NCBI GenBank assembly: GCA_937904325.1
Contig: CALGTK010000285.1
Coordinates: forward strand, 1 to 34,604
Source of the DNA: an uncultured Planctomyces sp.
Lineage (GTDB): Bacteria > Planctomycetota > Planctomycetia > Planctomycetales > Planctomycetaceae
Length of the DNA: 34,604 nucleotides
Reading direction: 5' to 3'
Made by a program: the position numbers and the translations under genes. The notes beneath the pieces were generated by a model that saw nothing but the letters and a program-made list of their open reading frames with translations, was not told the origin of the DNA and did no database searches. Positions 24,401 through 32,454 of this stretch are shown here, piece by piece (the stretch's first letter is position 1; every line of letters starts with the position of its first letter).

Positions 24401-27400
24401 CACGACGGCGAACTCGTGAACCGTGCTCTTACCATCCAGCCTCAACAGTTTTGGCGGCAGGTAGACTCCGTTCGTCGGCCGCAGGAACAACAGCACGCTT
24501 GAGTCTAATCGCTGCGTGTTGACCATCAGCCGAACTGTGTCGCCGGGCCGGTACTCGCGTTTGTCGGTGATCAACTCCAGGTCATTGAATCGGAACTCGC
24601 GACCGGTGAAATCCTCACCCGTGACGACAAACATGTAACCGCCTTCGATGGTATGCTCCGCCGAATCAGTCACTCGAAAAGAAAGCCGATACTGCCCTGG
24701 AGTCGCCGCTTTGAACTGCTGCTTCGCCCTTCCCAGTTCGCTGGTGGCAAGTTCCCATTGCTCGACAACTTTCTCTTCCGGCTCTCCGTCTTTATAAACG
24801 ATCGAGTAAAGCGTCAGCTCACCTTCACCCTGAACTGGTTTCTGGTCGAGTGTTTGAGCCTGGAACGATGCCTGGACATCAGCCCCTGCTCGATAATGCC
24901 CACGGTTTACCCACGCAAAAACCTGGAATGGTTTTCGGGCGACGAGCACTTCGCCCTTCCCAACGATCGTTCGCCGGGACTCGTCGACAACTTCCGCCGT
25001 GATTTCGTAACGATGATCCTGATCGCGGTGCATTTCTTTGGCGAGTGCCGTATCGATCTCAACTTTAACCGTACCGTCATCGGCGATGTCGACTTCCGCT
25101 TCAGCGACGATCTCAGGCGGATCATTCGCGCGAGGCCACCACCAGGCGATCGGAGCCCGGCAGCCCCACTCGCCCCAACCGGGATACCAGTCGTAATCGT
25201 AGCCAAACCACCAGTAACCTCGGCCGTAGAACCAATCCCAATCGCCGGTCGGCATCCAGCGACTATCGTGCGAGGTTCGCAGTACTTTGTACTTCACCCG
25301 GGCATTCGTAACCGGAGCCCCGAAGTAGTACTTCGCGTCGATCGTTGCCGTGATCTTTTCGCCCAGCTGCACTGGTTCGTCGGGAGCCGCAATTGTGACT
25401 TCGAATTCCGGCTTTTTGTATTCCTCAACCCGGAACGATCCTCCGCCGTGGCCATCCAGATAAAGCCGGTAGTTGCCGAGCTTAGAGTCTTCCGCAAGCT
25501 CGAACTCACCCGACAGACCACCGTACTCATCAGCTTTGATCTGCTTTGTGAAGATGTGCTCACTTTGAGGATTCGCGCAGATCACGTTGAACTTTTGCCC
25601 GGCAAACTGCGAAACATCGGCTTTGTCGTACTGAGAGTGCCGGATCCAGAATTTGAACTGCACTTTCTGATCAGGTCGATAGACCGGTCGGTCGGTGATC
25701 AGGAAAACTTTGCGCTGGTTGTATTGAGCGTCGTGCTGCCCCGAAAACCAGACACGATCAAAGCCCAGGTACGCCAGCCGACCTTCATCCGTCCGCGCAG
25801 TGATCAACCACTGATAATTTTGATTGTTGTCCCGACCGTCGATGGACAGCTGCCCCTCGGCGTTTGAGAACTCGGCAAAGTTTCGAGTGACTATCGAGGG
25901 TTGACGTCCACGCTGCTTGTTCTCAAATCGCCAGCCAAAGAACTCGACATTGGACTTTGCAACTGGTTTTCCGGTAACCGCGTCGGCCACAAAGTAAAGC
26001 ATTTTCTTGTCGAGTGGCTTGCGAACAATTACGGTATCGTCGACCCAGACAATTACCTGACTGATGTTGCCATCGTTCATCTTCGCTCGAACCAGGTAGG
26101 CTCCCGGGTGTTGCAAAGGCGTCGTTACGGTGATTCGATCGTCTACGTGTTTCGGTCGAGGCTTCAACGCCACCGTCCAATTAGCGACTCGCTTGCCGAG
26201 GTACTTCGTTTCATTCTGTGAAACGATGCGGTGGCCGATGTTCTGGATATTGATTTTGTTTCCGTCGATCCGTTGGGGACTGGTTTTCAAATACGCCTTC
26301 ACATCGCGCAGCAGGGATTCGATTGCGATGGGAAAGGCCTCGAAATCGACCGACGTGCCATTACGAAACTGAAAGTCGATCACAGCTCCTCGACCTGACG
26401 GTTGAACCTGCGATGGCTCAAACCGACCCCAATGATCGACAATCTGGCCAAGGCTCTTCTCTCGCCATTGCTGATCCCCACGACCGCAGTCGCGGATTGC
26501 CTTCCGCCACGCTTCGGCTGCTTTCGGATACTGCCTGCGGTTCTCGTAGATTCGTGCGAGCTGGTCTCGCGATCGTTCGCCAGTCCCAGTCTTCGTGATC
26601 GCGATGATCTCCTTGTTGAGAGCGATGAAGTTGTGCTGCTTCGGTAGTTTGAATCGACGAACCCCCGTGGCCAGGCGAGCGATTGTTTCAGCGTCTGATA
26701 ACGTGTGCAGAGCAAACGTTCCGGACTCATCCCGCTCGTCGTTCTGCTGAAAACCACTTCGCATCCAGCGAAACTGCGCCATCGTCTGTACGCCAAACTG
26801 GTTGTGCAGAAATTTTGCATATACCGCGAGTAGCTCGGCTCGGCGATGCGGCTGCAACCGCTCAATTTCGGCCAGTAACCAACGCCATCGTTCACCGTCA
26901 GATTTTGCCGCCTCAAACGTCAAAGGAATCCGATGCAAAACGGGATTATCCTCAGCGTCAACCGGGGCTCCTTCGTTGCGGTAGCCTCGCCAGTAGTTCT
27001 CTTCGAGATCCGGTAACCACGAAAGATCCGTTTTAATCTGCAGCCGCCAGGAATTCAGCGAGCCCAGTCCTGACTGAATGGCAGAAGCATACTCGTACAA
27101 CAATTGACCACGTTCTGCGGCCGGTTCGTCATCGCACAATTCGCGGGCTTTTTCCAGAAGCTGCAAAGAACGGACGCGATCCCGCTCGTATGAATTTGAG
27201 TACTTGCCACGGTTTCGTCGATTGCCACGCTGAAACTTGTCACCAACGACGTCCCCGTGGTGATTGATCGATCGGTATCTTTGAGAGGCCACTCGCAGGA
27301 ACCGCCAGTTTGTGGGGCGAGTGTCAATTGCAGCTTCAATCAGTTCGTCAAACTCAGAAATTCTCCCGAGTCGGTTGAGGCAGTTAACGGCGTAATTCAA

Positions 27401-27634
27401 ATCGTTACAGACCTGCTTTAAGTCGGTGTCTGGATCCAGTAGTAGCTTCTTAAACCCGACATAGGCAGACTTGAAATTACCATCATTCATCGCCTTCGTG
27501 GAAAATGCCCGCAGCGACGAACGCTCAGGCGTAGTGGCCGCATCCATCCCCGACGACATAAACACCGCTCCTGATATCACAGTTGCCAATGACAAAGGAA
27601 GCCAGGCACGTGATCGTGAAAGTCGGATTCGCAT
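21464..27634 (-). CDS. Alpha-2-macroglobulin family protein with thioester
   Basis: A 2056-residue secreted protein of the bacterial alpha-2-macroglobulin family, which traps proteases that attack the cell by covalent capture after bait cleavage. A signal peptide (cleavage near residue 32) is followed by a helical, TPR-like region to about residue 420, not found in the E. coli type (about 1650 aa). Macroglobulin domains follow, with the MG2 signature DRPVYRPDQKVQFK near residue 648. A Trp/Tyr-rich segment spans 793-833. A Met/Ala/Gly-rich stretch (about 1250-1285) is the likely bait region. The thioester GCTEQ is intact (Cys1513 to Gln1516), inside an alpha/alpha toroid domain (about 1480-1800). 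The C-terminal domain resembles the receptor-binding/MG10 unit. No lipobox is seen. The usual partner, penicillin-binding protein PbpC, is absent nearby. GGAAG lies 7 bases before the ATG. Confidence 0.93.
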   Translation of the reverse strand: MRIRLSRSRAWLPLSLATVISGAVFMSSGMDAATTPERSSLRAFSTKAMNDGNFKSAYVGFKKLLLDPDTDLKQVCNDLNYAVNCLNRLGRISEFDELIEAAIDTRPTNWRFLRVASQRYRSINHHGDVVGDKFQRGNRRNRGKYSNSYERDRVRSLQLLEKARELCDDEPAAERGQLLYEYASAIQSGLGSLNSWRLQIKTDLSWLPDLEENYWRGYRNEGAPVDAEDNPVLHRIPLTFEAAKSDGERWRWLLAEIERLQPHRRAELLAVYAKFLHNQFGVQTMAQFRWMRSGFQQNDERDESGTFALHTLSDAETIARLATGVRRFKLPKQHNFIALNKEIIAITKTGTGERSRDQLARIYENRRQYPKAAEAWRKAIRDCGRGDQQWREKSLGQIVDHWGRFEPSQVQPSGRGAVIDFQFRNGTSVDFEAFPIAIESLLRDVKAYLKTSPQRIDGNKINIQNIGHRIVSQNETKYLGKRVANWTVALKPRPKHVDDRITVTTPLQHPGAYLVRAKMNDGNISQVIVWVDDTVIVRKPLDKKMLYFVADAVTGKPVAKSNVEFFGWRFENKQRGRQPSIVTRNFAEFSNAEGQLSIDGRDNNQNYQWLITARTDEGRLAYLGFDRVWFSGQHDAQYNQRKVFLITDRPVYRPDQKVQFKFWIRHSQYDKADVSQFAGQKFNVICANPQSEHIFTKQIKADEYGGLSGEFELAEDSKLGNYRLYLDGHGGGSFRVEEYKKPEFEVTIAAPDEPVQLGEKITATIDAKYYFGAPVTNARVKYKVLRTSHDSRWMPTGDWDWFYGRGYWWFGYDYDWYPGWGEWGCRAPIAWWWPRANDPPEIVAEAEVDIADDGTVKVEIDTALAKEMHRDQDHRYEITAEVVDESRRTIVGKGEVLVARKPFQVFAWVNRGHYRAGADVQASFQAQTLDQKPVQGEGELTLYSIVYKDGEPEEKVVEQWELATSELGRAKQQFKAATPGQYRLSFRVTDSAEHTIEGGYMFVVTGEDFTGREFRFNDLELITDKREYRPGDTVRLMVNTQRLDSSVLLFLRPTNGVYLPPKLLRLDGKSTVHEFAVVQRDMPNFFIEGLTISDAKIHTAAREVIVPPEKRVLNVEVEPSSDRYKPGEEATVAIRVTDHEGQPFVGSTVLSVYDRSVEYISGGSNVPEIREFFWKWRRHHNPNTYSSLNRWSGNLVKPGEVAMSNLGIFGNNIIDDLSSAEKTSGRRNRMWMRQLSSGMNTTKSLGFSADMPMSKEAAPMAAMAAADSGMEAPGGGGAGDDFVQPTIRSNFADTAFWSAAISTDEAGNAHAKFPMPESLTGWKVRVWGMGHGTRVGEGTSEVVTAKDLMVRLQAPRFFVEKDEVVLSANVHNYLDSEKLVQVVLEMDGGTLAPMNDDLTQSIKVSAGGEKRIDWRVRVTGEGEATVRMKALTDEESDAVEMSFPCFVHGMLKTDSFSGVVRAAKNNTDSQSITIRVPEERRPDQTRLEVRYSPTLAGAMVDALPYLVEYPYGCTEQTLNRFIPTVITQRILQRMNLNLADIRDKRTNLNAQEIGHDVERANRWETFDVNPVFDEDEVVRMVKHGTERLTSMQMADGGWGWFSGRGEQSSPHTTAVVVHGLQVAAKNDIALVAGVLKRGIDWLTIYQTNNVRSLKNHAIKDPEERRKKITKSYAGNLDALIFMILTDAGHVNAEMRDFLYRDRTKLSAYGKSVFGLALHAQGQKEKLDMILQNIEQFVVEDAENQTAFLNLPNGGYWWYWWGNDLEANAWYLKLLAKTDPKSDRTAGLVKYILNNRRHGTYWRSTRDTAYCIEALADYLTASGESEPDMTIEVLVDGKLHKSVKVDSSNLFNFDNKLILEGDKLSSGEHVVEVRRSGKGPVYFNAYLTNFTLEDFITKAGLELKIDRNYYRLTRVDKETKVAGSRGQVVDQKVVKYERKKLASLDTVKSGELVEVELVIRSKNVYEYLVFEDMKPAGFEPVEVRSGYNGSSTPAYVEYRDEKVAFFVRLMDRGQHSVSYRLRAEIPGQFSALPTRASAMYSPELKANSDEIKLKVED

Positions 27635-27691
27635 GATTCAGCTTCCAATTCTGGCCGCCGGACTGCAGCATTTTAACGTGCGTCCGAAGAA

Positions 27692-27707
27692 GTATTCTTT
27701 GGAATAC
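27692..27707. promoter_or_regulatory. Palindrome in the macroglobulin upstream region
   Basis: GTATTC-TTTG-GAATAC lies about 60 bases upstream of the macroglobulin start codon, where an operator or leader stem could act. On the minus strand, TTGCGA and AATACT overlap it at a 17-bp spacing, as a weak promoter candidate. Confidence 0.3.
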
Positions 27708-27884
27708 GGGCAGTCGCAACTGAGTGTGTGAGTCTTCTTCCTGCTTGACCGTTCCCATGAAAGGGCAGGATGAAGGCAGAACGAACGAATTTGTCCATGC
27801 ACACTACGATTCAGCCAGTGGGTTTCTTAGCAGAGAATCACATGCAAGCTGAATCCCAGTGGATCAACGGCATGTTTTCACGAG

Positions 27885-27925
27885 CTGTGCGCAGGTCAGG
27901 CTATGCCTTGCCCTGCGCGGCACAG
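27885..27925 (-). terminator. Hairpin downstream of the DUF1549/DUF1553 gene
   Basis: CTGTGC and GCAGG (27885-27895) pair with CCTGC and GCACAG (27912-27925), with a 3-nt bulge; GGC/GCC extends the stem inside. It starts 6 bases after the stop codon of the PSCyt fusion gene on the minus strand. It is probably the end of the sigma/anti-sigma transcript, though no T-tract is present. Confidence 0.45.
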
Positions 27926-27930
27926 TGAGC

Positions 27931-30120
27931 TCAGTGAATCAGGATGAACTCGTTGGAATTCAAGCAGGCCCAGAAGAGGTCCTGTAGACCCGTTCGCATA
28001 GCGAGTTGCTGATCAGCCGGACGATTATTCTGCGCGGCAGAGTCACGGATCAGCTTACGGACGGCGGTACTTTCCTGACGGCTTGGCATTCGAGACAAAG
28101 CGGCCAGAGCGATCGTTTCAATCTTTTCTTTTTCCGAGGCAGTTGAGCGAGCGACTTTGCTAAGCAATGTTCCTCGCTCGGATTCCAAAGCAAGGTCGAC
28201 CAAATCACCGTTCATCATCATCAACGCTTGCGGAATCGTTCCGTCAAATAAATCGGCTTCATCGTTCTCGTCCGTATTCCAGGCCATGACGAACTGCTGC
28301 AACCATTTCTGGCGACGTTCTTCGACTGCATCCCAAGTTGAACCGAACACTTCGTGAGCCTGCGTTGCGATCAGTAGTGAATCGAACAACTGCTCGACGG
28401 TCATCTGTTTCACGTAGACTCTACTGAAAAGCGGCTCGTTGCCGAGTGCTGGATCGTCGTCGATGTTGGATTCTTCGGAGTTAAACCGACTCGTCAGGTT
28501 GTACGCTTCCGAATTGCAGATCCAGCGAACGAGCTGTTTGGTATCGTAGCCACTGCGGACAAACTGACGAGTTAACTCGTCCAGCAATTCCGGATGGCTG
28601 ACCGCAATATGTGGCCCCATGTCATCGACCTGCGGAGTGAACGCTGCTCCGAAGAAGTGCTGCCACATCCGATTCACGAAAGCGCGACCGATTTGCGGTA
28701 AATCGCCGTCCGTCATTAACTTCGCCAGTTCCGCTCGTCGATCAACGTCATCATTGGCGTCAATGCTGCGTCCTTCGAAACTAGGGAACACGGCCTTCAT
28801 CACACCCTGTCTGGTTTCGTAAAACGTCGCACCGCCTTCGGGAGCGTTTATCAGAGCCATTTCTCTGACACGAGGGTTGCTCGAGATGAGCTGATCTTTG
28901 ACTTTGATCTGTTTGAAGAAGCTGTTGAATGCCCAGAACTCATCCTGCGTCTGATTGTTGAACGGATGATTGTGGCACTGAGTGCATTGAAGTTGCAAAC
29001 CGAGAAACACCTGACCGGTGATCGCTGTTGCCGGTACCGCCTGGTTATTGACGTGAGCCAGCAGGAAGTTTGTTGCGCCATTTTCATCGTGGCTTCCCTC
29101 GGCCGCGATAAAGTCTGTGACGATGTCATCCCAGCCACGATTTTCTGCGAAACTTTCGCGAAGATATTTTTGCAGTGCCGGGCGATTAACCTCGCGTGGA
29201 TTTGATCGACCGATCAGAAGGTTTGTCCAGACGGTCGTCCAGTTTCGAATGTAGTCTTCATCGTCGAGCAACGTGTCGACCGCAATTGACCGTTTGTCGG
29301 CACGATCCTCGGCCAGGAATGCTCGTACGTCTTCGGCGGGCGGAATATGTCCCACCGTGTCAAGATAAACTCGTCGCAGCCATTCAGAATCGTCCGCGAT
29401 TTCAGAAGGCGTAACTTCATTGTCTGTCCAGCCCGCTCGAATCAGGCGATCAATCTTCGCGATGACTGTTTCTGATGAGCCATTGTTCGCAACGGCGTTG
29501 GCCGTCGATTTGATACTGGAATCAGACGGACGCTCGCTCGTCGCCACGTTGACCGTCGATGGCAACCGATCAGACGAGCCGTTGTCGGTTGGCCCTTTAT
29601 AGACGTTTGGTAGTTGAGCTGGTCGAATGTTTCGCGGAGGTGGCACAGCGTCAGCAGTCAATATCGACGGGCCATTTTCTTCGATCGGTGGCAAAGCATC
29701 TTCATTATCCGACGAACCAACAATGTCCAATCCGCCTGGTTCCTGAGGGTCGTTCACCAAACCAGAGACCACGAAGACCAGCAGGATGCAACAGACGGAA
29801 GCGGCCATTGCCACCCAGCGAGCGGATTTGCTCTGCGAAAATGTCTCGACAGCTTCCTCACGTACAGTAGTCACTGCATTCTCACTGGCAGGCTGCGGCC
29901 CTTCACTTGCGGCTCGGTCAGCGTCAGCGGTCGCAGCAAGATCCCACTGCAATGCTCCGTGTAAATCCATATACTGGAGATAGAACCTTCGGGCCGCGCT
30001 GTTCGAGCGGATCGTTTCTTCAAGCTGCTCAAACTGTGCAGCCGTAATCCGATTTTCAAGCTGAATTTCGAGCAGCTCGATGAAGTCGGTCAGATCGGAT
30101 TGTTTCAGAGGATTTGTCAT
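27931..30120 (-). CDS. Transmembrane anti-sigma-like domain fused to DUF1549 (PSCyt2) and DUF1553 (PSD1)
   Basis: A 729-residue protein with two parts. The cytoplasmic N-terminus (about residues 1-60, ending RRFYLQYMDLHGALQW) resembles the N-terminal domain of planctomycete FecR-type anti-sigma factors. It is followed by one transmembrane helix (about 103-122) and a Pro/Ser/Asn-rich linker. The outer part is a DUF1549 domain (about 215-430) and a DUF1553 domain (about 450-729), ending in the family's typical LQDLFWACLNSNEFILIH. DUF1549 contains CTQCHNHPF (Cys379, Cys382, His383), a possible haem c or metal site. The start codon overlaps the stop of the ECF sigma gene (ATGA), so translation is coupled. 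The function of DUF1549/DUF1553 is not established. The build suggests a membrane sensor whose outer enzyme-like domain controls the sigma factor. Confidence 0.87.
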   Translation of the reverse strand: MTNPLKQSDLTDFIELLEIQLENRITAAQFEQLEETIRSNSAARRFYLQYMDLHGALQWDLAATADADRAASEGPQPASENAVTTVREEAVETFSQSKSARWVAMAASVCCILLVFVVSGLVNDPQEPGGLDIVGSSDNEDALPPIEENGPSILTADAVPPPRNIRPAQLPNVYKGPTDNGSSDRLPSTVNVATSERPSDSSIKSTANAVANNGSSETVIAKIDRLIRAGWTDNEVTPSEIADDSEWLRRVYLDTVGHIPPAEDVRAFLAEDRADKRSIAVDTLLDDEDYIRNWTTVWTNLLIGRSNPREVNRPALQKYLRESFAENRGWDDIVTDFIAAEGSHDENGATNFLLAHVNNQAVPATAITGQVFLGLQLQCTQCHNHPFNNQTQDEFWAFNSFFKQIKVKDQLISSNPRVREMALINAPEGGATFYETRQGVMKAVFPSFEGRSIDANDDVDRRAELAKLMTDGDLPQIGRAFVNRMWQHFFGAAFTPQVDDMGPHIAVSHPELLDELTRQFVRSGYDTKQLVRWICNSEAYNLTSRFNSEESNIDDDPALGNEPLFSRVYVKQMTVEQLFDSLLIATQAHEVFGSTWDAVEERRQKWLQQFVMAWNTDENDEADLFDGTIPQALMMMNGDLVDLALESERGTLLSKVARSTASEKEKIETIALAALSRMPSRQESTAVRKLIRDSAAQNNRPADQQLAMRTGLQDLFWACLNSNEFILIH

Positions 30121-30665
30121 TGAGGCGTTCCTGCGGTGAGCCGCCGGTTAATGCACTCGAACAGGTTTTTTCGAATTCGACCGATCGACTGATAAACCGA
30201 ATTGATCGGTCTATCGAGTTGCCGAGCGACGCCTTCTCCCGTACTGCCCGGCTGGTATCGCTGCTGAATTAACTCTCGATCTGCCGGACGCAATTTCCGC
30301 AGACATTCCTGCAAGGCCGCTCGTCGAAGATCCAGATCGTCTTCCTGCTCTTCAGATTCCTGAGCGATGACTTCCAGCACGTCGCCGGAAAATACCAGCT
30401 TGTTCGATCGTTTCTTGTCGCGATATTTCAACACTTCGAAATTGGCAATCTGAAATGACCACGCGACGAAGTTTGTCCCTAGTTCGAACCGATGAAACTT
30501 ATTCCAGATGACTACATTGGTTTCCTGGAGAATCTCTTCGGCGTCATTCGGTGAACCGACCTGCTTCAGAATGTGCAGATAGATCCGTCGCTGAGTCCGG
30601 CTGAAGAGTTGCACAAACTCCTCACCCGGCGCGAGCGGTAACTGTATATCCGGTGATGACGCCAC
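30117..30665 (-). CDS. ECF RNA polymerase sigma factor (Rhodopirellula/Verrucomicrobium type)
   Basis: A 182-residue sigma-70 family factor of the extracytoplasmic-function class. Region 2 (about residues 17-86) carries NDAEEILQETNVVIWNKF and the -10 recognition helix TNFVAWSFQIANFEVLKYRDKK. Region 4 (about 115-176) carries LRPADRELIQQRYQPGSTGEGVARQL and the helix-turn-helix NSVYQSIGRIRKNLFECI. An acidic linker (ESEEQEDDLD) joins them. Its stop overlaps the start of the anti-sigma/PSCyt fusion gene by 4 bases, so the two are made together, and the downstream product is the likely membrane regulator. Its target promoters are unknown; autoregulation is usual for ECF factors. The DUF1501 gene upstream ends in its own terminator, so the sigma gene needs a promoter in the 30666-30735 gap. 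Confidence 0.94.
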   Translation of the reverse strand: MASSPDIQLPLAPGEEFVQLFSRTQRRIYLHILKQVGSPNDAEEILQETNVVIWNKFHRFELGTNFVAWSFQIANFEVLKYRDKKRSNKLVFSGDVLEVIAQESEEQEDDLDLRRAALQECLRKLRPADRELIQQRYQPGSTGEGVARQLDRPINSVYQSIGRIRKNLFECINRRLTAGTPQ

Positions 30666-30730
30666 ACCCGGTTTTCCGAACTACGAGAAGACACCGGCAG
30701 CCCGCATCCGACGCATTCTCTCGCTGTATA

Positions 30731-30761
30731 TAAAACGCGGGAGCCACTCAGGGCTCCCGCG
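30731..30761 (-). terminator. Intrinsic terminator after the DUF1501 gene
   Basis: A perfect 10-bp GC-rich stem (CGCGGGAGCC/GGCTCCCGCG) with loop CTGAGT, followed on the minus strand by TTTTATATA. It starts 27 bases after the DUF1501 stop codon. It separates that gene from the downstream sigma factor gene. Confidence 0.9.
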
Positions 30762-30787
30762 TCGCAGTTCTTAGCCGAAGGCCGAAA

Positions 30788-32104
30788 CTAGCTGATCAAT
30801 TCTTTGATCGGCGTTCCGCCGTTGGCGATCTTCATCGGACGGCCGTTCTTCGAGGTGTGAACCGTCGAAGTCGGGATACCCATCGCGTGAGCGACAGTCG
30901 CCCAGATATCGCCTGGCAGGTAGCTCTTGCCAACGCAGGCTGTTCCATCAGCGTTTGTCTCGCCGACTGCCTGTCCGTTGTTGAGTCCGCCACCACCCAT
31001 CATCACTGACCAGCTGGCTGCCCAGTGGTCACGTCCGACGTTCTGGTTGATACGCGGAGTTCGAGCGAACTCACCCATCCAGACGATCGAAACGTCGTCA
31101 ATCATGCCGCGTTGCGTCAGGTCAGTAACAAGTGCTGAGATGGCGGTATCCATCTGCGGCAGGTTGTTATTAGCCAGAGTGTTGAAGACATCGTTGTGGA
31201 GGTCCCAACCGCCGACGTTGACGCCGACTTCGATGAACGGAACTCCAACTTCAACAAGACGTCGAGCCATCATCAGGCTGCGACCGAAGCCGCCAGCGTT
31301 CCGCATCATACCACCGTTGCCAGCCGGAGGACCGCCGGTGTACATGTCGACGATCTCTTGCGGCTCATCAGAAACGTCGAAGGCCTTCATCTGCTCAGAG
31401 GTCATCAGATTGACGGCCTTCTTGTAGATGTTCGCGTGGTCCTGCGGCAGTTCGCCACGCTTCGAATTGATGAAGTTCTTCTCGATAACGCCGAGCATAT
31501 CCAAGCGTTGATTCAGACGAGGTCGACCAAGGTCGCCCATCTGAGCGTTGGCAATCTGGCCATTGGCACTGACGACGAACGGAGCGTTCGTTGTGCCCAT
31601 GTATCCCGGACTTCCGCTCGGTGCACCAACCGAGATGAATCCAGGAATTTCCAGTTCCTTCCGCTGCGAGCCGGCTTCGTGAGCGACGACTGAACCGAAC
31701 GTCGGATGCACGACCGTTGGATTTGGAACAAACCCGGTGTGCATGAAGTATCGGCCTCGGCCGTGGTCAGCTTCACGGGTGCTCATCGAGCGAACGATCG
31801 AGAGCTTATCGAAGACTTTCGCGGTCTTCGGCATGTGCTCGGTGATCTGCACGCCAGGAGCAGCGGTATCGATGGGCTTGAACTCACCGCCATTCTTAGA
31901 TCCGGGCTTCAGATCCCAGATATCGATCGTCGGTGGTCCACCGCTACACCACAGCAGGATACAGGCTTTGTTGTTTTTGCGAGCCGTCGCGGCGTTAGCC
32001 TTGATGTGCTCAATAAAGTTCATCGCCGGAATAGTCGCGGCGGCACCAGCCATGTGGCTCATGAAATGTCGCCGTGACATTCCTTTGGGAGTCGGAAGTT
32101 GCAT
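30788..32104 (-). CDS. DUF1501 protein, Tat-exported
   Basis: A 438-residue protein of the DUF1501 family, related to sulfatase/alkaline-phosphatase-type folds and abundant in planctomycetes. The N-terminus has a twin-arginine signal ([13 protein letters not shown], residues 10-22), so it is exported folded. Family segments seen are [70 protein letters not shown] and [13 protein letters not shown]. The GGWDxH and GEFGRTP-like motifs are candidate metal ligands. DUF1501 genes usually sit beside DUF1549/DUF1553 genes, and here such a gene lies two genes downstream beyond the sigma factor. The pair may act on the same extracellular substrate, possibly in polysaccharide breakdown; this is inference. 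ATG 32104 is preceded by AAAAGG at a 7-base spacing. Confidence 0.93.
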   Translation of the reverse strand: MQLPTPKGMSRRHFMSHMAGAAATIPAMNFIEHIKANAATARKNNKACILLWCSGGPPTIDIWDLKPGSKNGGEFKPIDTAAPGVQITEHMPKTAKVFDKLSIVRSMSTREADHGRGRYFMHTGFVPNPTVVHPTFGSVVAHEAGSQRKELEIPGFISVGAPSGSPGYMGTTNAPFVVSANGQIANAQMGDLGRPRLNQRLDMLGVIEKNFINSKRGELPQDHANIYKKAVNLMTSEQMKAFDVSDEPQEIVDMYTGGPPAGNGGMMRNAGGFGRSLMMARRLVEVGVPFIEVGVNVGGWDLHNDVFNTLANNNLPQMDTAISALVTDLTQRGMIDDVSIVWMGEFARTPRINQNVGRDHWAASWSVMMGGGGLNNGQAVGETNADGTACVGKSYLPGDIWATVAHAMGIPTSTVHTSKNGRPMKIANGGTPIKELIS

Positions 32105-32454
32105 CGTGATGCCCTTTTAAAGGAAAAGGAGTTGCTGCAAATATTCGGTGTGAGATTCCGTCAAACACAATCAGTGAGTCTACGAAACGCTCATCCCGGA
32201 TGGAACCACAAGCAAAGATCAAATCTCACCTGTATCTCTCGTCGTTCACAGCATTTACCAGGAGCGGTCTGGATAAGTTCGGGACAAAACGGGAAGATTC
32301 CTGAGAGATTAAGTCGAACCGGAGTAATTTTCGCCAGCCGAAACCACCTTAACCGTATAAACTACAAGCAGTTAAGACAGTCAGCCTCGCCGGAACCTGT
32401 TACGAAATTTCAGGAACAGTCCAACTCTGTCCGAATCCAGAAATCGGGTCAAAC
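32105..32454. other. Divergent intergenic region between DUF1501 and SDR genes
   Basis: About 350 bases with no convincing gene. An in-frame plus opening (32099-32458) overlaps the DUF1501 start and has no domain. The region should contain both divergent promoters. A TATAAA at 32355-32360 is the best -10-like box on the plus strand, but has no good -35 at 17 bp. Confidence 0.5.

Noticed and set aside
24653-25867. A 404-codon plus-strand frame opposite the macroglobulin gene
   Set aside because: No domain is visible and it overlaps conserved macroglobulin sequence on the other strand; long shadow frames are common in genes of this base composition.
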